From positions 1-36,248 of the forward strand of contig NZ_CP048423.1 of NCBI RefSeq assembly GCF_010450875.1: a stretch of 36,248 nt of DNA, written 5' to 3'. Positions within the stretch are counted from its first letter, which is position 1. Each line of letters opens with the position of its first letter. The stretch comes from Sphingomonas insulae (GTDB lineage Bacteria; Pseudomonadota; Alphaproteobacteria; Sphingomonadales; Sphingomonadaceae). The translations under genes and the position numbers were made by a program. Below the pieces are notes generated by a model that did not search any database, was not told where the DNA came from, and saw nothing but the letters and a program-made list of their open reading frames with translations. Shown here piece by piece: positions 1-8,271 of this stretch.

Positions 1-1021
1 GAAAGCCGGTCGGGGTGCGGAAGAACACGAACGGCTTGTCCTCGATCATCTGCACCGCGGCCGATGGCACGGCGACGGTGCGGTCCCCGCTGGCGGGCAC
101 GAGGATCGACACGTTGACCGTCTCGCCGACCCGCCACGTGCTGCCGGTATTGTCGAGCGTCGCGATCACCGGCACCAGTCGAGTGGTCTCGTCGAGCACG
201 GGCGAGACGAACGTCACGCGTCCCTCTTGGCGGCGACCGGGAGCCGTCACCTCGACGCGCGCACCCGGCTTCACCCGACCCGCGTCGTTCGGCACCAGCG
301 ACGTCGTGACGGTGACCTTGGAGAGATTGGCGACGCGGAACAGCTCGGCGTCGGCCGCGACCGTCTGGCCGAGCGTGGCGGAGCGCGCGATGACCTGGCC
401 AGCGATCGGAGAGCGAACGGCGATGCGGTTGAGCGCGCCGCCCCCGCTGCCGGTCGCCGACAATTGCTGCTGGGCCAAGCGCAATGCGATGCCGGCTTCC
501 GTGGCGGCCGTGCGTGCGGCGACGAGATCCTGTTCGGGCGATACGCGCTCGGCGAACAGGCGTTGCTCCCGGCGCAAGTTCGATTGGGCGAGGGCGGCGC
601 GGGCGCGGGCCGCTTCCACCTCGGCCTTGAGCGAGGCCGCCTCGCGGCTCTCAATGATCGCGAGCGGATCGCCGCGCCCGACCGACTGGCCGAGATTGCG
701 GGTCAGCGCGACGAGCCGCCCCCCGACCGCTGCCGACACGACCTGGACGCCCTGCGGATCGCCCTCGATCGTCGCCGACAGCTCGATCGCGCCGGCTTCG
801 CCGCCTACGGTCGGCCGCGTGACCTCGATACCGGCGTCCGCGACCTGCTGGGCGGACAGCGTGACGATATCCTTGGGGGCTTCCTTGCCCTCGGCACCTT
901 CGGCCGCCTCCGTCTTCTCGGCGCCGGCATTGCCGCCCGCCTCGCTACCGCCCTTGCCGCACCCGGCCAGGAGTATCGCCAGTGTCACGGGCGCGAGCGC
1001 CCGCACGATGTTCTTCTTCAT
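1..1021 (-). CDS. czcB: CzcB-type RND efflux periplasmic adaptor (N-terminal 340 codons; continues at 36248)
   Basis: Membrane-fusion adaptor linking the CzcA pump to the CzcC outer-membrane channel for divalent metal export. The frame opens with ATG at 1021 and overlaps the czcC stop by four bases (ATGA). It begins MKKNIVRALAPVTLAILLAGCGKGG: a lipoprotein signal whose lipobox is LLAGC. A barrel-sandwich/lipoyl half-motif (VVSAAVGGRLVAL), a long alpha-hairpin rich in Ala/Glu/Arg and the second lipoyl half (IRSPIAGQV-like) follow. No stop occurs before base 1. The last full residues are FVRTPTGF and the broken codon is completed by bases 36248-36247 as Arg, giving TGFRATPVTLG, the expected family sequence. 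The complete protein would be 388 aa, normal for the family. See the entry at 36103-36248. Confidence 0.93.
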   Translation of the reverse strand, partial: MKKNIVRALAPVTLAILLAGCGKGGSEAGGNAGAEKTEAAEGAEGKEAPKDIVTLSAQQVADAGIEVTRPTVGGEAGAIELSATIEGDPQGVQVVSAAVGGRLVALTRNLGQSVGRGDPLAIIESREAASLKAEVEAARARAALAQSNLRREQRLFAERVSPEQDLVAARTAATEAGIALRLAQQQLSATGSGGGALNRIAVRSPIAGQVIARSATLGQTVAADAELFRVANLSKVTVTTSLVPNDAGRVKPGARVEVTAPGRRQEGRVTFVSPVLDETTRLVPVIATLDNTGSTWRVGETVNVSILVPASGDRTVAVPSAAVQMIEDKPFVFFRTPTGF

Positions 1022-2283
1022 CGGTCGTTTTCCTCGAGCGAGGGCACCGCGGCAACGAGCCGTTCCAGGCGTGCCTTGGCGTCATGATAGGTGGCGAGCG
1101 CGTCGATCGCGGCAGTGCGCGTCTCGGACAGGGTGCGTTCGGCATCGAGAAGGTCGAGCTGCCCGAACTTGCCCTCGCGGTAGCCAATCCGCGCGATTCG
1201 CGCGGCCTCGGTCGCGGATGCGAGTGCCGGTCCGCTGGCGTTGCGGGCAGACGTGGCCGCATTCGCCACCTCGACCTGGGCGCGGGCAATGTCCTGCGCG
1301 GTGTCCAGCTCGGCCGCGCGCCGGAGCGCCTGTGCCTGATCGCTCTGCGCGCGCGCCTGCGTCACGCCCGCGCGACCGTTGTTGAAGAGGGGAATCGGGA
1401 TCGACACGCCGAACACCGCGGCGACGTCGTTCGTCGCTTCGAGACGCCGCGCGCTGGCGCTGAGCGTCACGTCGGGAATGCGCTGTGATCGGGCAAGCCT
1501 GACCTGGGCCTCGGCGGTGGTTGCATCGGCGCGCGCTGCGGCGAGCGCGAGGGTGCCGTCCGGTGCGATCGGCTGCGCCGGCCCATAGCCCTCGACGCGA
1601 TCGTACCATGCCATGTCGAGGACGCCGGTGACGGGCTGCCCGATCCGGCGCGCCAGATTGTCGCGGGCGACGTCGGCAAGGCGCTGCGCGCGCTCCACGG
1701 CGGTCTCGGCGTTGATGCGCAGCACGTCGGCGCGCTGCTGTTCGAGCGGCGAGGCACGCCCGGCCTGCACGCGAACCCCTGCCGCACGCAATGCCTCGCG
1801 AGCGATCCCCGCCTGTTCGCGCGCGGTGACGAGACGCCGTTCCGCCGCAGTCGCCTCGATATAGAGCTGGGTGACGGCAAGGCGAAGATCGGCCTCGGCC
1901 AAGGCTGAGCCGATCCGGGCGCGGTTGCCGATCGCGTCGGCGACGGCGATCCGCGCCGAGCGCTTGCCCCCCAGCTCGATCGGAAACGCCAGCCCTGCCG
2001 TCGTCTCGGCGCTGCGCACACCGCGGTACTGGCCGCTGCCGGCGATATTCTCGGTTTCGGCGACGATCGACGGGTTGGGACGATAGCCGGCAACGGTGCG
2101 ACCGGCCTCGGCCGCCCGCACCCCCGCTGTCGCTGCTTCGAGCGTCGGCGCGGCTGCGCCGGCAAGCGCCAGCGCGCGCTCGAGCGTGAGCGGGGGACTG
2201 GTCGATGCCGGCTCGGATGATTGCGCGTGCGCGATCGACGCGCACGACGCCACGGCCAAAAGGGCCGCGATAAAATGCTGCAT
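1018..2283 (-). CDS. czcC: CzcC-type outer-membrane factor (TolC family)
   Basis: Outer-membrane channel of the CzcCBA tripartite exporter, 421 aa. It has a Sec signal peptide (MQHFIAALLAVASCASIAHA, then QSSEP) and the duplicated long coiled-coil Ala/Arg/Glu-rich helices of TolC-like proteins, including LALAGAAAPTLEAATAG near the N terminus and IARIGYREGKFGQLDLLDAERTL near the C terminus. The ATG at 2283 is preceded by AGGAG about 10 bases upstream. It overlaps czcB by four bases, so the two are translationally coupled. The gene lies between the His-rich secreted protein gene and czcB in one leftward operon probably driven from the MerR operator at 3406-3426. Metal specificity cannot be read from this subunit; it is assigned from CzcA. 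Confidence 0.93.
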   Translation of the reverse strand: MQHFIAALLAVASCASIAHAQSSEPASTSPPLTLERALALAGAAAPTLEAATAGVRAAEAGRTVAGYRPNPSIVAETENIAGSGQYRGVRSAETTAGLAFPIELGGKRSARIAVADAIGNRARIGSALAEADLRLAVTQLYIEATAAERRLVTAREQAGIAREALRAAGVRVQAGRASPLEQQRADVLRINAETAVERAQRLADVARDNLARRIGQPVTGVLDMAWYDRVEGYGPAQPIAPDGTLALAAARADATTAEAQVRLARSQRIPDVTLSASARRLEATNDVAAVFGVSIPIPLFNNGRAGVTQARAQSDQAQALRRAAELDTAQDIARAQVEVANAATSARNASGPALASATEAARIARIGYREGKFGQLDLLDAERTLSETRTAAIDALATYHDAKARLERLVAAVPSLEENDR

Positions 2284-2348
2284 GGGTAACGGACTCCTGA
2301 CGAACGCTGGATTCCGCGCGGGCGTGCCCGGCGGAGCTTAGACGTCGC

Positions 2349-2681
2349 TCAGGCTTGGGGCGGTCGCAGCGCCGGGTCCGAAGGTGCGCGCGGCATCGGA
2401 CCCTTGTCCCATGCCGACAAGGCTACGGGCAGTCCGGTGACGGACGCCACGGGATCGGGCGCCATCGGAACGCCGATATCGTGGCCGTGGCATCCACCAT
2501 GATGATGCGGATAGCCCTTCTGGCTATCGGCCGGCACCTGATCGCCATCGCCATCGGCATGGCCGATCGCGGTGCCCACGGAAACCTCGACGCCGGGACC
2601 CTCGGCCGCATGGGCGGCCGATCCGAACCCGAGCGACAGCACGAGCATCAGACAGAGGAAAAGGGCCGACAAACGGTGCAT
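2349..2681 (-). CDS. Small secreted His-rich protein of the metal operon
   Basis: Hypothetical protein, 110 aa from ATG 2681. It begins with a textbook signal peptide (MHRLSALFLCLMLVLSLGF, cleavage after SAAHA). The mature part is small and carries a His-rich stretch GYPHHHGGCHGHDIG with one Cys, suggesting periplasmic metal binding. This is inference: no named domain is recognised. An in-frame ATG at 2714 (MAVGKLLRAG...) would lengthen it and overlap the upstream transporter by 14 bases; it has a weak GGGA element. The 2681 start gives the cleaner signal peptide and a 19-base gap. The position between the cation transporter and czcC suggests a metal-chaperoning or sensing accessory role. Confidence 0.72.
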   Translation of the reverse strand: MHRLSALFLCLMLVLSLGFGSAAHAAEGPGVEVSVGTAIGHADGDGDQVPADSQKGYPHHHGGCHGHDIGVPMAPDPVASVTGLPVALSAWDKGPMPRAPSDPALRPPQA

Positions 2682-2700
2682 CGGCCCTGCCCGTAGCAGT

Positions 2701-3363
2701 TTACCGACTGCCATGTAATGATCCCTGGAAGTCGACGGGCGCGGAAGACGGAAAGGACCGCAACTCGGCACGGGCCTGCCGCATGATCTGGATGCCGCCC
2801 GACAAACCCAGCGCCGCCATCAGCGCCGCGACGACAAGATCGGGCCAGGCACTGTTCAGGCCGAAGACGCCGCCCGCGGCCAGGACGACGGCGATGTTGC
2901 CGATCGCGTCGTTGCGCGAGCAGATCCAGACCGATCGCATGTTCGCGTCGCCTTCGCGGAAGCGGTAGAGCATTACCGCCACCACAAGGTTCGCGATCAG
3001 CGCGGCGATGCCGACGATCCCCATCACCTCGGCGTGGGGCGCGGCGCCGTAAACGGCCGCCCAGCCCGCGGCGGCGAGAACATAGATGCCGAGCAGCACG
3101 AGGGTCGCCCCCTTCAACATGGCCGCACGGGCGCGCCACGCTATGGCCATCCCTGCGACGCCCAGGCTGATCGCGTAATTCGCCGTGTCACCGAAGAAGT
3201 CGAGCGCGTCGGCCTGGAGCGCCTTTGATCCCCCGGTGATGCCGGCGACGATCTCGACGCCGAACATGGCGCCGTTGATCGCGAGCGCGATCCACAGCGC
3301 GCGCCGCCATTTGGGGTCGTTGAAAGTGCCCGCCTTGTCGGACGCGCAGCTCGTGCAGGCCAT
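2701..3363 (-). CDS. Small cation-diffusion-facilitator-like transporter, first gene of the metal operon
   Basis: Probable inner-membrane divalent cation exporter, 220 aa. The N terminus MACTSCASDK holds a CxxC metal-binding pair. About six hydrophobic segments follow. CDF-type metal-site residues are visible as DALDFFGDTANYAISL (D-x4-D) in an early helix and CSRNDAIGNIAVVLAAGG in a later one. It lacks the long cytoplasmic C-terminal domain of full CDF proteins, so it is a short variant. ATG at 3363 is the first start downstream of the MerR operator/promoter at 3406-3426, which it faces. It would move metal from cytoplasm to periplasm for CzcCBA to expel. Family assignment is confident; substrate (Zn/Cd/Co or Pb) is inferred from context. 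Confidence 0.85.
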   Translation of the reverse strand: MACTSCASDKAGTFNDPKWRRALWIALAINGAMFGVEIVAGITGGSKALQADALDFFGDTANYAISLGVAGMAIAWRARAAMLKGATLVLLGIYVLAAAGWAAVYGAAPHAEVMGIVGIAALIANLVVAVMLYRFREGDANMRSVWICSRNDAIGNIAVVLAAGGVFGLNSAWPDLVVAALMAALGLSGGIQIMRQARAELRSFPSSAPVDFQGSLHGSR

Positions 3364-3405
3364 GTTTCCGCCACCTCGATAGAATCGATCCGGCAGCCTA
3401 TATGC

Positions 3406-3426
3406 ACCCTCTAGTCACTAGAGGGT
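3406..3426. promoter_or_regulatory. MerR-type operator and promoter for the metal operon
   Basis: A perfect 21-bp inverted repeat (10 + 1 + 10; core CCCTCTAGTCACTAGAGGG). Read leftward, TTGACC at its outer edge forms a -35 element, and a -10-like CATATA or TATAGG follows after 19 to 21 bp. The dyad therefore sits in an over-long spacer, the arrangement known for MerR-activated promoters. It lies between the divergent transporter gene (start 3363) and merR (start 3435). Confidence 0.85.
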
Positions 3427-3434
3427 CAAGCGCC

Positions 3435-3839
3435 ATGTCCGGCCAACTCACGATCGGAAAACTGGCCGGGGCGACCGGCACCAAGGTCGAGACGATCCGC
3501 TATTACGAGCAGATCGGCTTGCTGCCGGCGCCAGCGCGATCGGCCTCGAACTACCGGACCTATGACGCCGCGCATCTTCGCCGCCTGTCGTTCATCCGGC
3601 GCGCGCGCGATCTCGGCTTCTCGATCGATCAGGTCCGGGAATTGATGGGGCTTGCCGATCGGCGCGACCAGTCCTGCATGGCTGTCGACGTCATCGCCAA
3701 CCAGCACCGCGATGCCATCACCCGCAAGATTGCCGACCTGACGGCGTTGGCGGGCGAACTGGATGCGCTGATCGATTCCTGTAGCCGCAACACCGTAGCC
3801 GACTGCCGGATCATCGAAGCCCTCGCGCCAAGCATTTGA
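3435..3839 (+). CDS. MerR-family metal-responsive regulator
   Basis: Transcriptional regulator of 134 aa. The N-terminal winged HTH is typical (LTIGKLAGATGTKVETIRYYEQIGLL), followed by the dimerisation coiled coil. Cysteines in the sensor part are seen in DQSCMAV and DSCSRNTVADC, the spacing expected for CadR/PbrR/ZntR-like thiol-metal sensing. An earlier in-frame ATG at 3402 would put the operator inside the coding sequence, so the ATG at 3435, preceded by GAGGG, is preferred. It is divergent from the transporter-czc operon and most probably activates it when metal is bound. Which metal is sensed cannot be settled from sequence alone. Confidence 0.9.
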   Translation: MSGQLTIGKLAGATGTKVETIRYYEQIGLLPAPARSASNYRTYDAAHLRRLSFIRRARDLGFSIDQVRELMGLADRRDQSCMAVDVIANQHRDAITRKIADLTALAGELDALIDSCSRNTVADCRIIEALAPSI

Positions 3840-3880
3840 AATGATCCTCCGCCAGATGCGACGACCGACGCGGCGCGCTG

Positions 3881-4567
3881 CTAGTTGCTATGCTTCGCTT
3901 CGACGTTAACGGCGCATCGCACAGCCGCTCGTTCCTTGTTCGCACGCTTCCGGCACGCTTCCAACGCCAGACGGTTCGCCGTGACGATCCGATCACCTGC
4001 GGCGATATTGGCGAAGGCATCAGGCGCTGCGGTCCGCATCATACGCTGCCCGCCTTCCCACATCGGCATATCGAGCGTGCGCGCCGCCATCCGCTCCGGC
4101 CATTGCCAGCCTGTCGGCACCGAGCGTGCAACGATGCCGGCGAACACCGCCCATACGATCATGCCGACGACGATCCCGCCGATCGCCGCCCGGACCAGCC
4201 ATCGGTTCTGTTCGTCACCGCGCCGGGCTGACGCCGCGACGGCCTGAAGGGCGCGCGTGGCGTCACGCAGCTCGCCGGCTGCGGTCTTTATCGCCTGCCG
4301 GTCCTCGGCGACGGCACCCGTGATGCGGTTGGCGACCTGGCGGGCGACCGCTTCCTCCTCGATCGCCTTCCGCATGAACTCGGCGCGGTGGAGGGTGGCG
4401 TTCGCGAGCTTCGTGATCTGGCCCAGCGTCTCTCCATAATCGGGCGGCTCGGGTCGATCGTCGCGCGCCGCGATCCCCTCGATCGCGCGCCTGAGCAACG
4501 CCAGCTCGCCGCGCACGCCCTCGAACGCTTCGGCCGCGGCATCCCGTTCGTGATCTTCCTCGTCCAT
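3881..4567 (-). CDS. DUF6118-type membrane protein next to the relaxase
   Basis: 228-aa protein of unknown function. The first ~120 residues are charged and alpha-helical, likely coiled coil. A single transmembrane helix follows (AAIGGIVVGMIVWAVFAGIVA, around residues 147-167), then a WPERMAARTLDMPMWEGGQRMM segment and a basic C-terminal tail. This organisation matches the DUF6118 family that accompanies TraA relaxase genes on sphingomonad plasmids (recalled association, not searched). The ATG at 4567 has a perfect AAGGAGG five bases upstream. The gene starts 34 bases after the traA stop on the same strand, so it is co-transcribed with traA. A role in DNA processing or anchoring the transfer complex is inference only. 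Confidence 0.78.
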   Translation of the reverse strand: MDEEDHERDAAAEAFEGVRGELALLRRAIEGIAARDDRPEPPDYGETLGQITKLANATLHRAEFMRKAIEEEAVARQVANRITGAVAEDRQAIKTAAGELRDATRALQAVAASARRGDEQNRWLVRAAIGGIVVGMIVWAVFAGIVARSVPTGWQWPERMAARTLDMPMWEGGQRMMRTAAPDAFANIAAGDRIVTANRLALEACRKRANKERAAVRCAVNVEAKHSN

Positions 4568-4601
4568 CCCGCCTCCTTCTCGTATCCGAAAGCACGAACT
4601 T

Positions 4602-7526
4602 TTAACGGCTCATGCCCCTGTCGCGGTCGATCGCCGGCCCGACCGATCGCGCCAGCGCATCGCCGATCGACCGCTCACGCTCGATCCTGATTTCCAGTTC
4701 GGGCGCACGACGGCGCAGCGCGGATTCAAGCTGCGGATCGCGGGCCAGCCCGCCCGCCGCCTGCGCCATGCGCCCGCGCGTCTTCTCGGCGCCCTCATGG
4801 TCGCCGGCCCGTTCCAGACCGGCACGCTGGCGCAGCATCGCCTGCCAGCCCGTGACGAACCGATCGGCGCGCGCGTCCGGATCAAGCCGGATACGCTGCT
4901 CCTCGGCCATCGCGCGCGCCGCACCGCCCGTATTGCCGCCCGATGCCTGCTCAATCAGCGAGGGATCGCGCCGGAACGCCGCGGCGAGATCGCGCGCGGC
5001 ATCGGGCCGGGCAGCGTCCAGCGCCGCGCCCGCCTTGCGCAGCGCGTCTTCCTGATAGGGCAGCACGGGCAAGTCCCTGGCCGTCTGCCGGGCGATATCT
5101 CCTGCGGCACGGGCATAGTGTCCGATCGCCCTGGCCTGGTCGGAACGGTCGTTACCGATCGCCGCCCCGCCTCTTTCGGTTGCCGGTGCCTTTTCCATCG
5201 CGGGCTTCGGTCTGAACCCCGCGAACATGCCCCGCGCCTTATCGCGCACCTTCTCGACCACCTGGCGCGCGAGTTCCGGGAACCGGATCTCGCGCCGATC
5301 GGCGAACGCGCGGGCATGGTCCTGCTCGCCGCGTGTCGGCGCATAGTCGCCGGCCATATCCTTGCCGCGGTCGCGCGACAGGGCACGGACGAGCTGACGC
5401 TGATCGGCGAAGTCGTCGCGGCCGTAATGGAGCTGCACGTCGTCGCGATGCCGCGACATGCCGACATAGGCGCTGTGGCGGTCCATGCCGGGGGTAGCGA
5501 GGATGTGCGCGCGATCGACCGTCACGCCTTGTGATTTGTGGAAGGTGGTGGCGTAGCCATAATCGACATGGGCATAGTCCTTCGCGTCGAACGCAACCTG
5601 ACGCCCCCCGTCCAGCCGGACGGTCATGCCCTCCGGCGTCACATGCTCGATCGTGCCGAGCGTACCGTTCTTCACCCCCAGCGACCGCTCGTTCCGAAGG
5701 AACATCAGGCGGTCGCCGCTCGCGAACTGGCGCGCCCCCCGGTCGGCGCTGAATGTCACATCGCCGCCAAGGTCGCCGGTCGCGCGAAGGCGGCCACGCG
5801 CCTCCTCATTCAGCTCGCGGACCTCGGCGTTGGTGTGGGTGAGGATGACGCGGGATTTGTCCGGCTCGACCTGCCGCGCGCGATCCCAACCGTCCACCAG
5901 CCCGGCTCGCGCCCGCTCACGCGTGTCGGCCGCGTGGACCATGCCCTTGGCATCATAGGCGTGGATCGCCTCGCCGGTGCGCCCCGTCGCCAGCGCGCGC
6001 GTCGCGTCGCGCTGCCAGTCCTCGCGCTGCCGCCTGATCTCGGTGATCTCGGCCGCGCCGTGGCGCTCGGTGACGCTGCGGAACGCCGCGCCGGCCTCGA
6101 TCGCCTGCAACTGCTCGGGGTCGCCCACCATGACGACCTTGGCCCCGGCATCGCGGGCATGGCCAAGCACGCGCTCCATCTGGCGCGAGCCGATCATGCC
6201 GGCTTCGTCCACCACCAGCACGTCCCTGGGGCCTAGCTGCTCGCGCCCCTGCCCCCATGCATGTTCGAGACTGGCGATGGTGCGGGACTGGATGCCGGAC
6301 CCGCCCTCAAGGTTCTCCGCCGCGATGCCGGACAAGGCTGCGCCGCGCACCGTGTAGCCCTCCCGCTCCCACGCCTCACGCGCGACGCCAAGCATCGCCG
6401 ACTTGCCGCTGCCGGCGTAGCCGACGACGGACGCCAGCCCGGCGCTGCCGGTGACATGATCGAAGGCGTCGCGCTGCTCGGCTGAAAGGACAAGCCCCTT
6501 GGCGCTGGCAGCGCCGATCGCGGCGTCACGGTGCCGATCGCCGACACCATGCCCGGCGCGACCCGCCAGCTCGTCACCGGCCCGCTCAAGCCGGGCTTCG
6601 GTCGCGATCATGTCGCGGGACGTGAACCGTTCCTGGTCGCGCCCGTCCTTCCCCAATGCGATCAGCTCGGAGCTGCCACGCACCGCCCCCATCACCTGGT
6701 CGAACTGCTCCTTGCCATCGCTATGCCGGAACGCGAACGTCGCAAGGTCGCGGGTGGTGAACGTCGCCTGGCTGCGCGTGATGGCGTCCAGCGCGATTCC
6801 CGGATCGGCGATGATCTTCTCACCGTTCTCGCGGGCGATGCGCGTGTGATCCTCGATCCGCTCGGCCTCAAGTCCTTGGCTTGGTCGCCGGAACGCGGCG
6901 GGGCCGATCTTGTGCTGCGGCTCCAGCCCGATCCCCTGCGCCTCGTAGGAACGGTGATCGATCCGGCCTTCCAGACCCAGCTCGGCCATGCGCTCATTGA
7001 CGTGCGCGGCCCATGCCTCGCGCCACTCCTTCAACAGCTCGGTGCCGTTCCAGTCGCGGTTCTTCTTGCCGAACCCCTCCGGACCTACGTCACGCATGGT
7101 CATCATCACATGCGCGTGCGGCTTGGGCGTGCCGTCCTTGGCCGTGTCCCAATGCACGTTCAGGTCTGCGACCATACCGCGATCGACAAACTGCGTTTTC
7201 GCAAAATCGCGGGCGAGCTGGACGCCCTGCTTCTCGTTCATCTCGCGCGGAATCGAGAACTCCACCTCGCGGGCAAGCTGCGCGTCCTTGCGCTTCTCTC
7301 CAGCCTCCACCTCGTTCCACAGGGTTGAGCGGTCGTTTAAACGCTCCGGCGCACCCTCCGGCAACATCACTTCGGAATGAATGACGCCGGCCTTGTTGCT
7401 GAAATCATGGTCGCGACCGAGCCGGTCGTCGTGCAGCTCCGATGCTGACCGATAGGCAGCGCTCGCGATGGCGCTCGATCCGTTCGCGCGGCTGACGACC
7501 TTGGCGGAGAAGTGGTAGATCGCCAT
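4602..7526 (-). CDS. traA: Ti-type conjugative relaxase/helicase TraA (MOBQ)
   Basis: Relaxase that nicks oriT and unwinds the transferred strand; 974 aa from MAIYHFSAKVVSRANG. Residues 1-220 are a MobA/MobL relaxase domain, with the metal-binding histidine motif HWDTAKDGTPKPHAHVMMT at about 125-143 and the catalytic Tyr expected among AAYRSASELHDD near 25. From about 340 on is a RecD/TraI-like helicase, with Walker A GYAGSGKS near 369-376 and Walker B VLVVDEAGMIG near 435-445. The C-terminal third is charged and less conserved. An upstream in-frame ATG at 7538 adds four residues and is possible; MAIYHFS is the conserved family N terminus. It is divergent from traC/traD/traG with the oriT candidate between them, as on Ti plasmids. 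Confidence 0.93.
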   Translation of the reverse strand: MAIYHFSAKVVSRANGSSAIASAAYRSASELHDDRLGRDHDFSNKAGVIHSEVMLPEGAPERLNDRSTLWNEVEAGEKRKDAQLAREVEFSIPREMNEKQGVQLARDFAKTQFVDRGMVADLNVHWDTAKDGTPKPHAHVMMTMRDVGPEGFGKKNRDWNGTELLKEWREAWAAHVNERMAELGLEGRIDHRSYEAQGIGLEPQHKIGPAAFRRPSQGLEAERIEDHTRIARENGEKIIADPGIALDAITRSQATFTTRDLATFAFRHSDGKEQFDQVMGAVRGSSELIALGKDGRDQERFTSRDMIATEARLERAGDELAGRAGHGVGDRHRDAAIGAASAKGLVLSAEQRDAFDHVTGSAGLASVVGYAGSGKSAMLGVAREAWEREGYTVRGAALSGIAAENLEGGSGIQSRTIASLEHAWGQGREQLGPRDVLVVDEAGMIGSRQMERVLGHARDAGAKVVMVGDPEQLQAIEAGAAFRSVTERHGAAEITEIRRQREDWQRDATRALATGRTGEAIHAYDAKGMVHAADTRERARAGLVDGWDRARQVEPDKSRVILTHTNAEVRELNEEARGRLRATGDLGGDVTFSADRGARQFASGDRLMFLRNERSLGVKNGTLGTIEHVTPEGMTVRLDGGRQVAFDAKDYAHVDYGYATTFHKSQGVTVDRAHILATPGMDRHSAYVGMSRHRDDVQLHYGRDDFADQRQLVRALSRDRGKDMAGDYAPTRGEQDHARAFADRREIRFPELARQVVEKVRDKARGMFAGFRPKPAMEKAPATERGGAAIGNDRSDQARAIGHYARAAGDIARQTARDLPVLPYQEDALRKAGAALDAARPDAARDLAAAFRRDPSLIEQASGGNTGGAARAMAEEQRIRLDPDARADRFVTGWQAMLRQRAGLERAGDHEGAEKTRGRMAQAAGGLARDPQLESALRRRAPELEIRIERERSIGDALARSVGPAIDRDRGMSR

Positions 7527-7550
7527 GACGCTCGGCATACTGCCTTACTT

Positions 7551-7590
7551 AGCGCACGTCGGCAACGACGTATAAGCGCGCATTCACGAT
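7551..7590. other. oriT: Candidate origin of transfer (oriT) between traA and traC
   Basis: The traA-traC intergenic region holds a perfect 6-bp inverted repeat (ACGTCG 7556-7561, CGACGT 7566-7571, four-base loop), directly followed by ATAAGCGCGCATT. The string CGACGTATAAGCGCGCATT resembles the Ti-plasmid/IncQ nic region as I recall it (CGACGTATAATTGCGCCCTT). A MOBQ relaxase gene lies immediately beside it. The nic position is inferred, not shown. Confidence 0.65.
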
Positions 7591-7700
7591 CTGCTACGCA
7601 TCTCCTGAATGACTTGCTGCGTCTGTGTGATCGTTCCGGCTTTACCCGTATACTGGACGCGCTAGGATGCAGCTGGCCGATACGCAGAAAGGTGAAGGCG

Positions 7701-8030
7701 ATGCGGAAGGTTCGCGACTACGATGCCGAGCTGAAGGCGCTTGGCGACAAGGCACGGGCGCTAAAGGCGAAGCGGGTCGAACAGCTCGGTCAGCTCGTTG
7801 CTGTGACGGGTGCCGATGCGCTCGATGCTGAAACCCTCGCAGGCGTGCTGCTCGACGCGATCGGATCGAAGGATGCGGGTGCAAAGGAGGCATGGCGCGC
7901 GAAGGGCGCGGCCTTCTTTCAACGGCGCGGGCGCAAGGGTGGCGGCTCTGCTGCAATCGACGGATCGGGCGCTGCGACTGAACCGGGCGGCGACGCTGCG
8001 GACGGAAGCGGGGCAACGGCGAACGGATAG
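7701..8030 (+). CDS. traC: TraC-like conjugal transfer protein
   Basis: 109-aa protein resembling the small TraC of Ti-type transfer regions, thought to assist relaxosome assembly at oriT. The N-terminal half is a basic/acidic helix (MRKVRDYDAELKALGDKARALKAKRVEQLGQLVA), similar to the TraC pattern of a short coiled coil ending in E-Q-L-G-x-L-V. The C terminus is low-complexity, Gly/Ala-rich (GGGSAAIDGSGAATEPGG). The ATG at 7701 is preceded by AAAGGTGAAGG; the longer frame upstream crosses the oriT candidate and has no such signal. traD follows 13 bases later. Family placement rests on position and pattern more than on strong motifs. Confidence 0.75.
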   Translation: MRKVRDYDAELKALGDKARALKAKRVEQLGQLVAVTGADALDAETLAGVLLDAIGSKDAGAKEAWRAKGAAFFQRRGRKGGGSAAIDGSGAATEPGGDAADGSGATANG

Positions 8031-8043
8031 CAGGGGCTGGGTC

Positions 8044-8271
8044 GTGCAACGCCGCGAGCGCACCCGTCACCTGATCGAACTGGGCGGCCTCGTCCAAAAG
8101 GCCGGGCTGGTCGATCTCGCCGTAGATGATCGCGCGACCATCTACGGCGCGCTGCTGGAACTAGTCGGCAAGGCAAGGAGCGAGGCTGGCGACGACACGC
8201 TGGCATTGTGGAAGCGCCGCGGCCGGCGGGCGTTTGACGCGGAAGAAGCGGAACGGGAGACGGGCGAATGA
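8044..8271 (+). CDS. traD: TraD-like conjugal transfer protein (GTG start)
   Basis: 75-aa protein. MQRRERTRHLIELGGLVQKAGL... matches the small TraD of Ti-type plasmids (R-x-R-x-LIELGGLVxKAGLxxL, DDRATxYGALL), an accessory relaxosome factor. The start is GTG at 8044, preceded by AGGGG about 7-11 bases upstream; no suitable ATG exists in frame at this point. The stop overlaps the next start by four bases (ATGA), so expression is coupled to the small antitoxin-like gene and then traG. Confidence 0.82.
   Translation: MQRRERTRHLIELGGLVQKAGLVDLAVDDRATIYGALLELVGKARSEAGDDTLALWKRRGRRAFDAEEAERETGE

Noticed and set aside
15..1488. Plus-strand open frames over czcB/czcC
   Set aside because: Antisense shadows; the minus strand holds the recognisable adaptor and channel.
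5538..6236. Plus-strand open frame of 232 codons inside traA
   Set aside because: Antisense to the relaxase/helicase, whose Walker motifs are intact; composition is that of a shadow frame.
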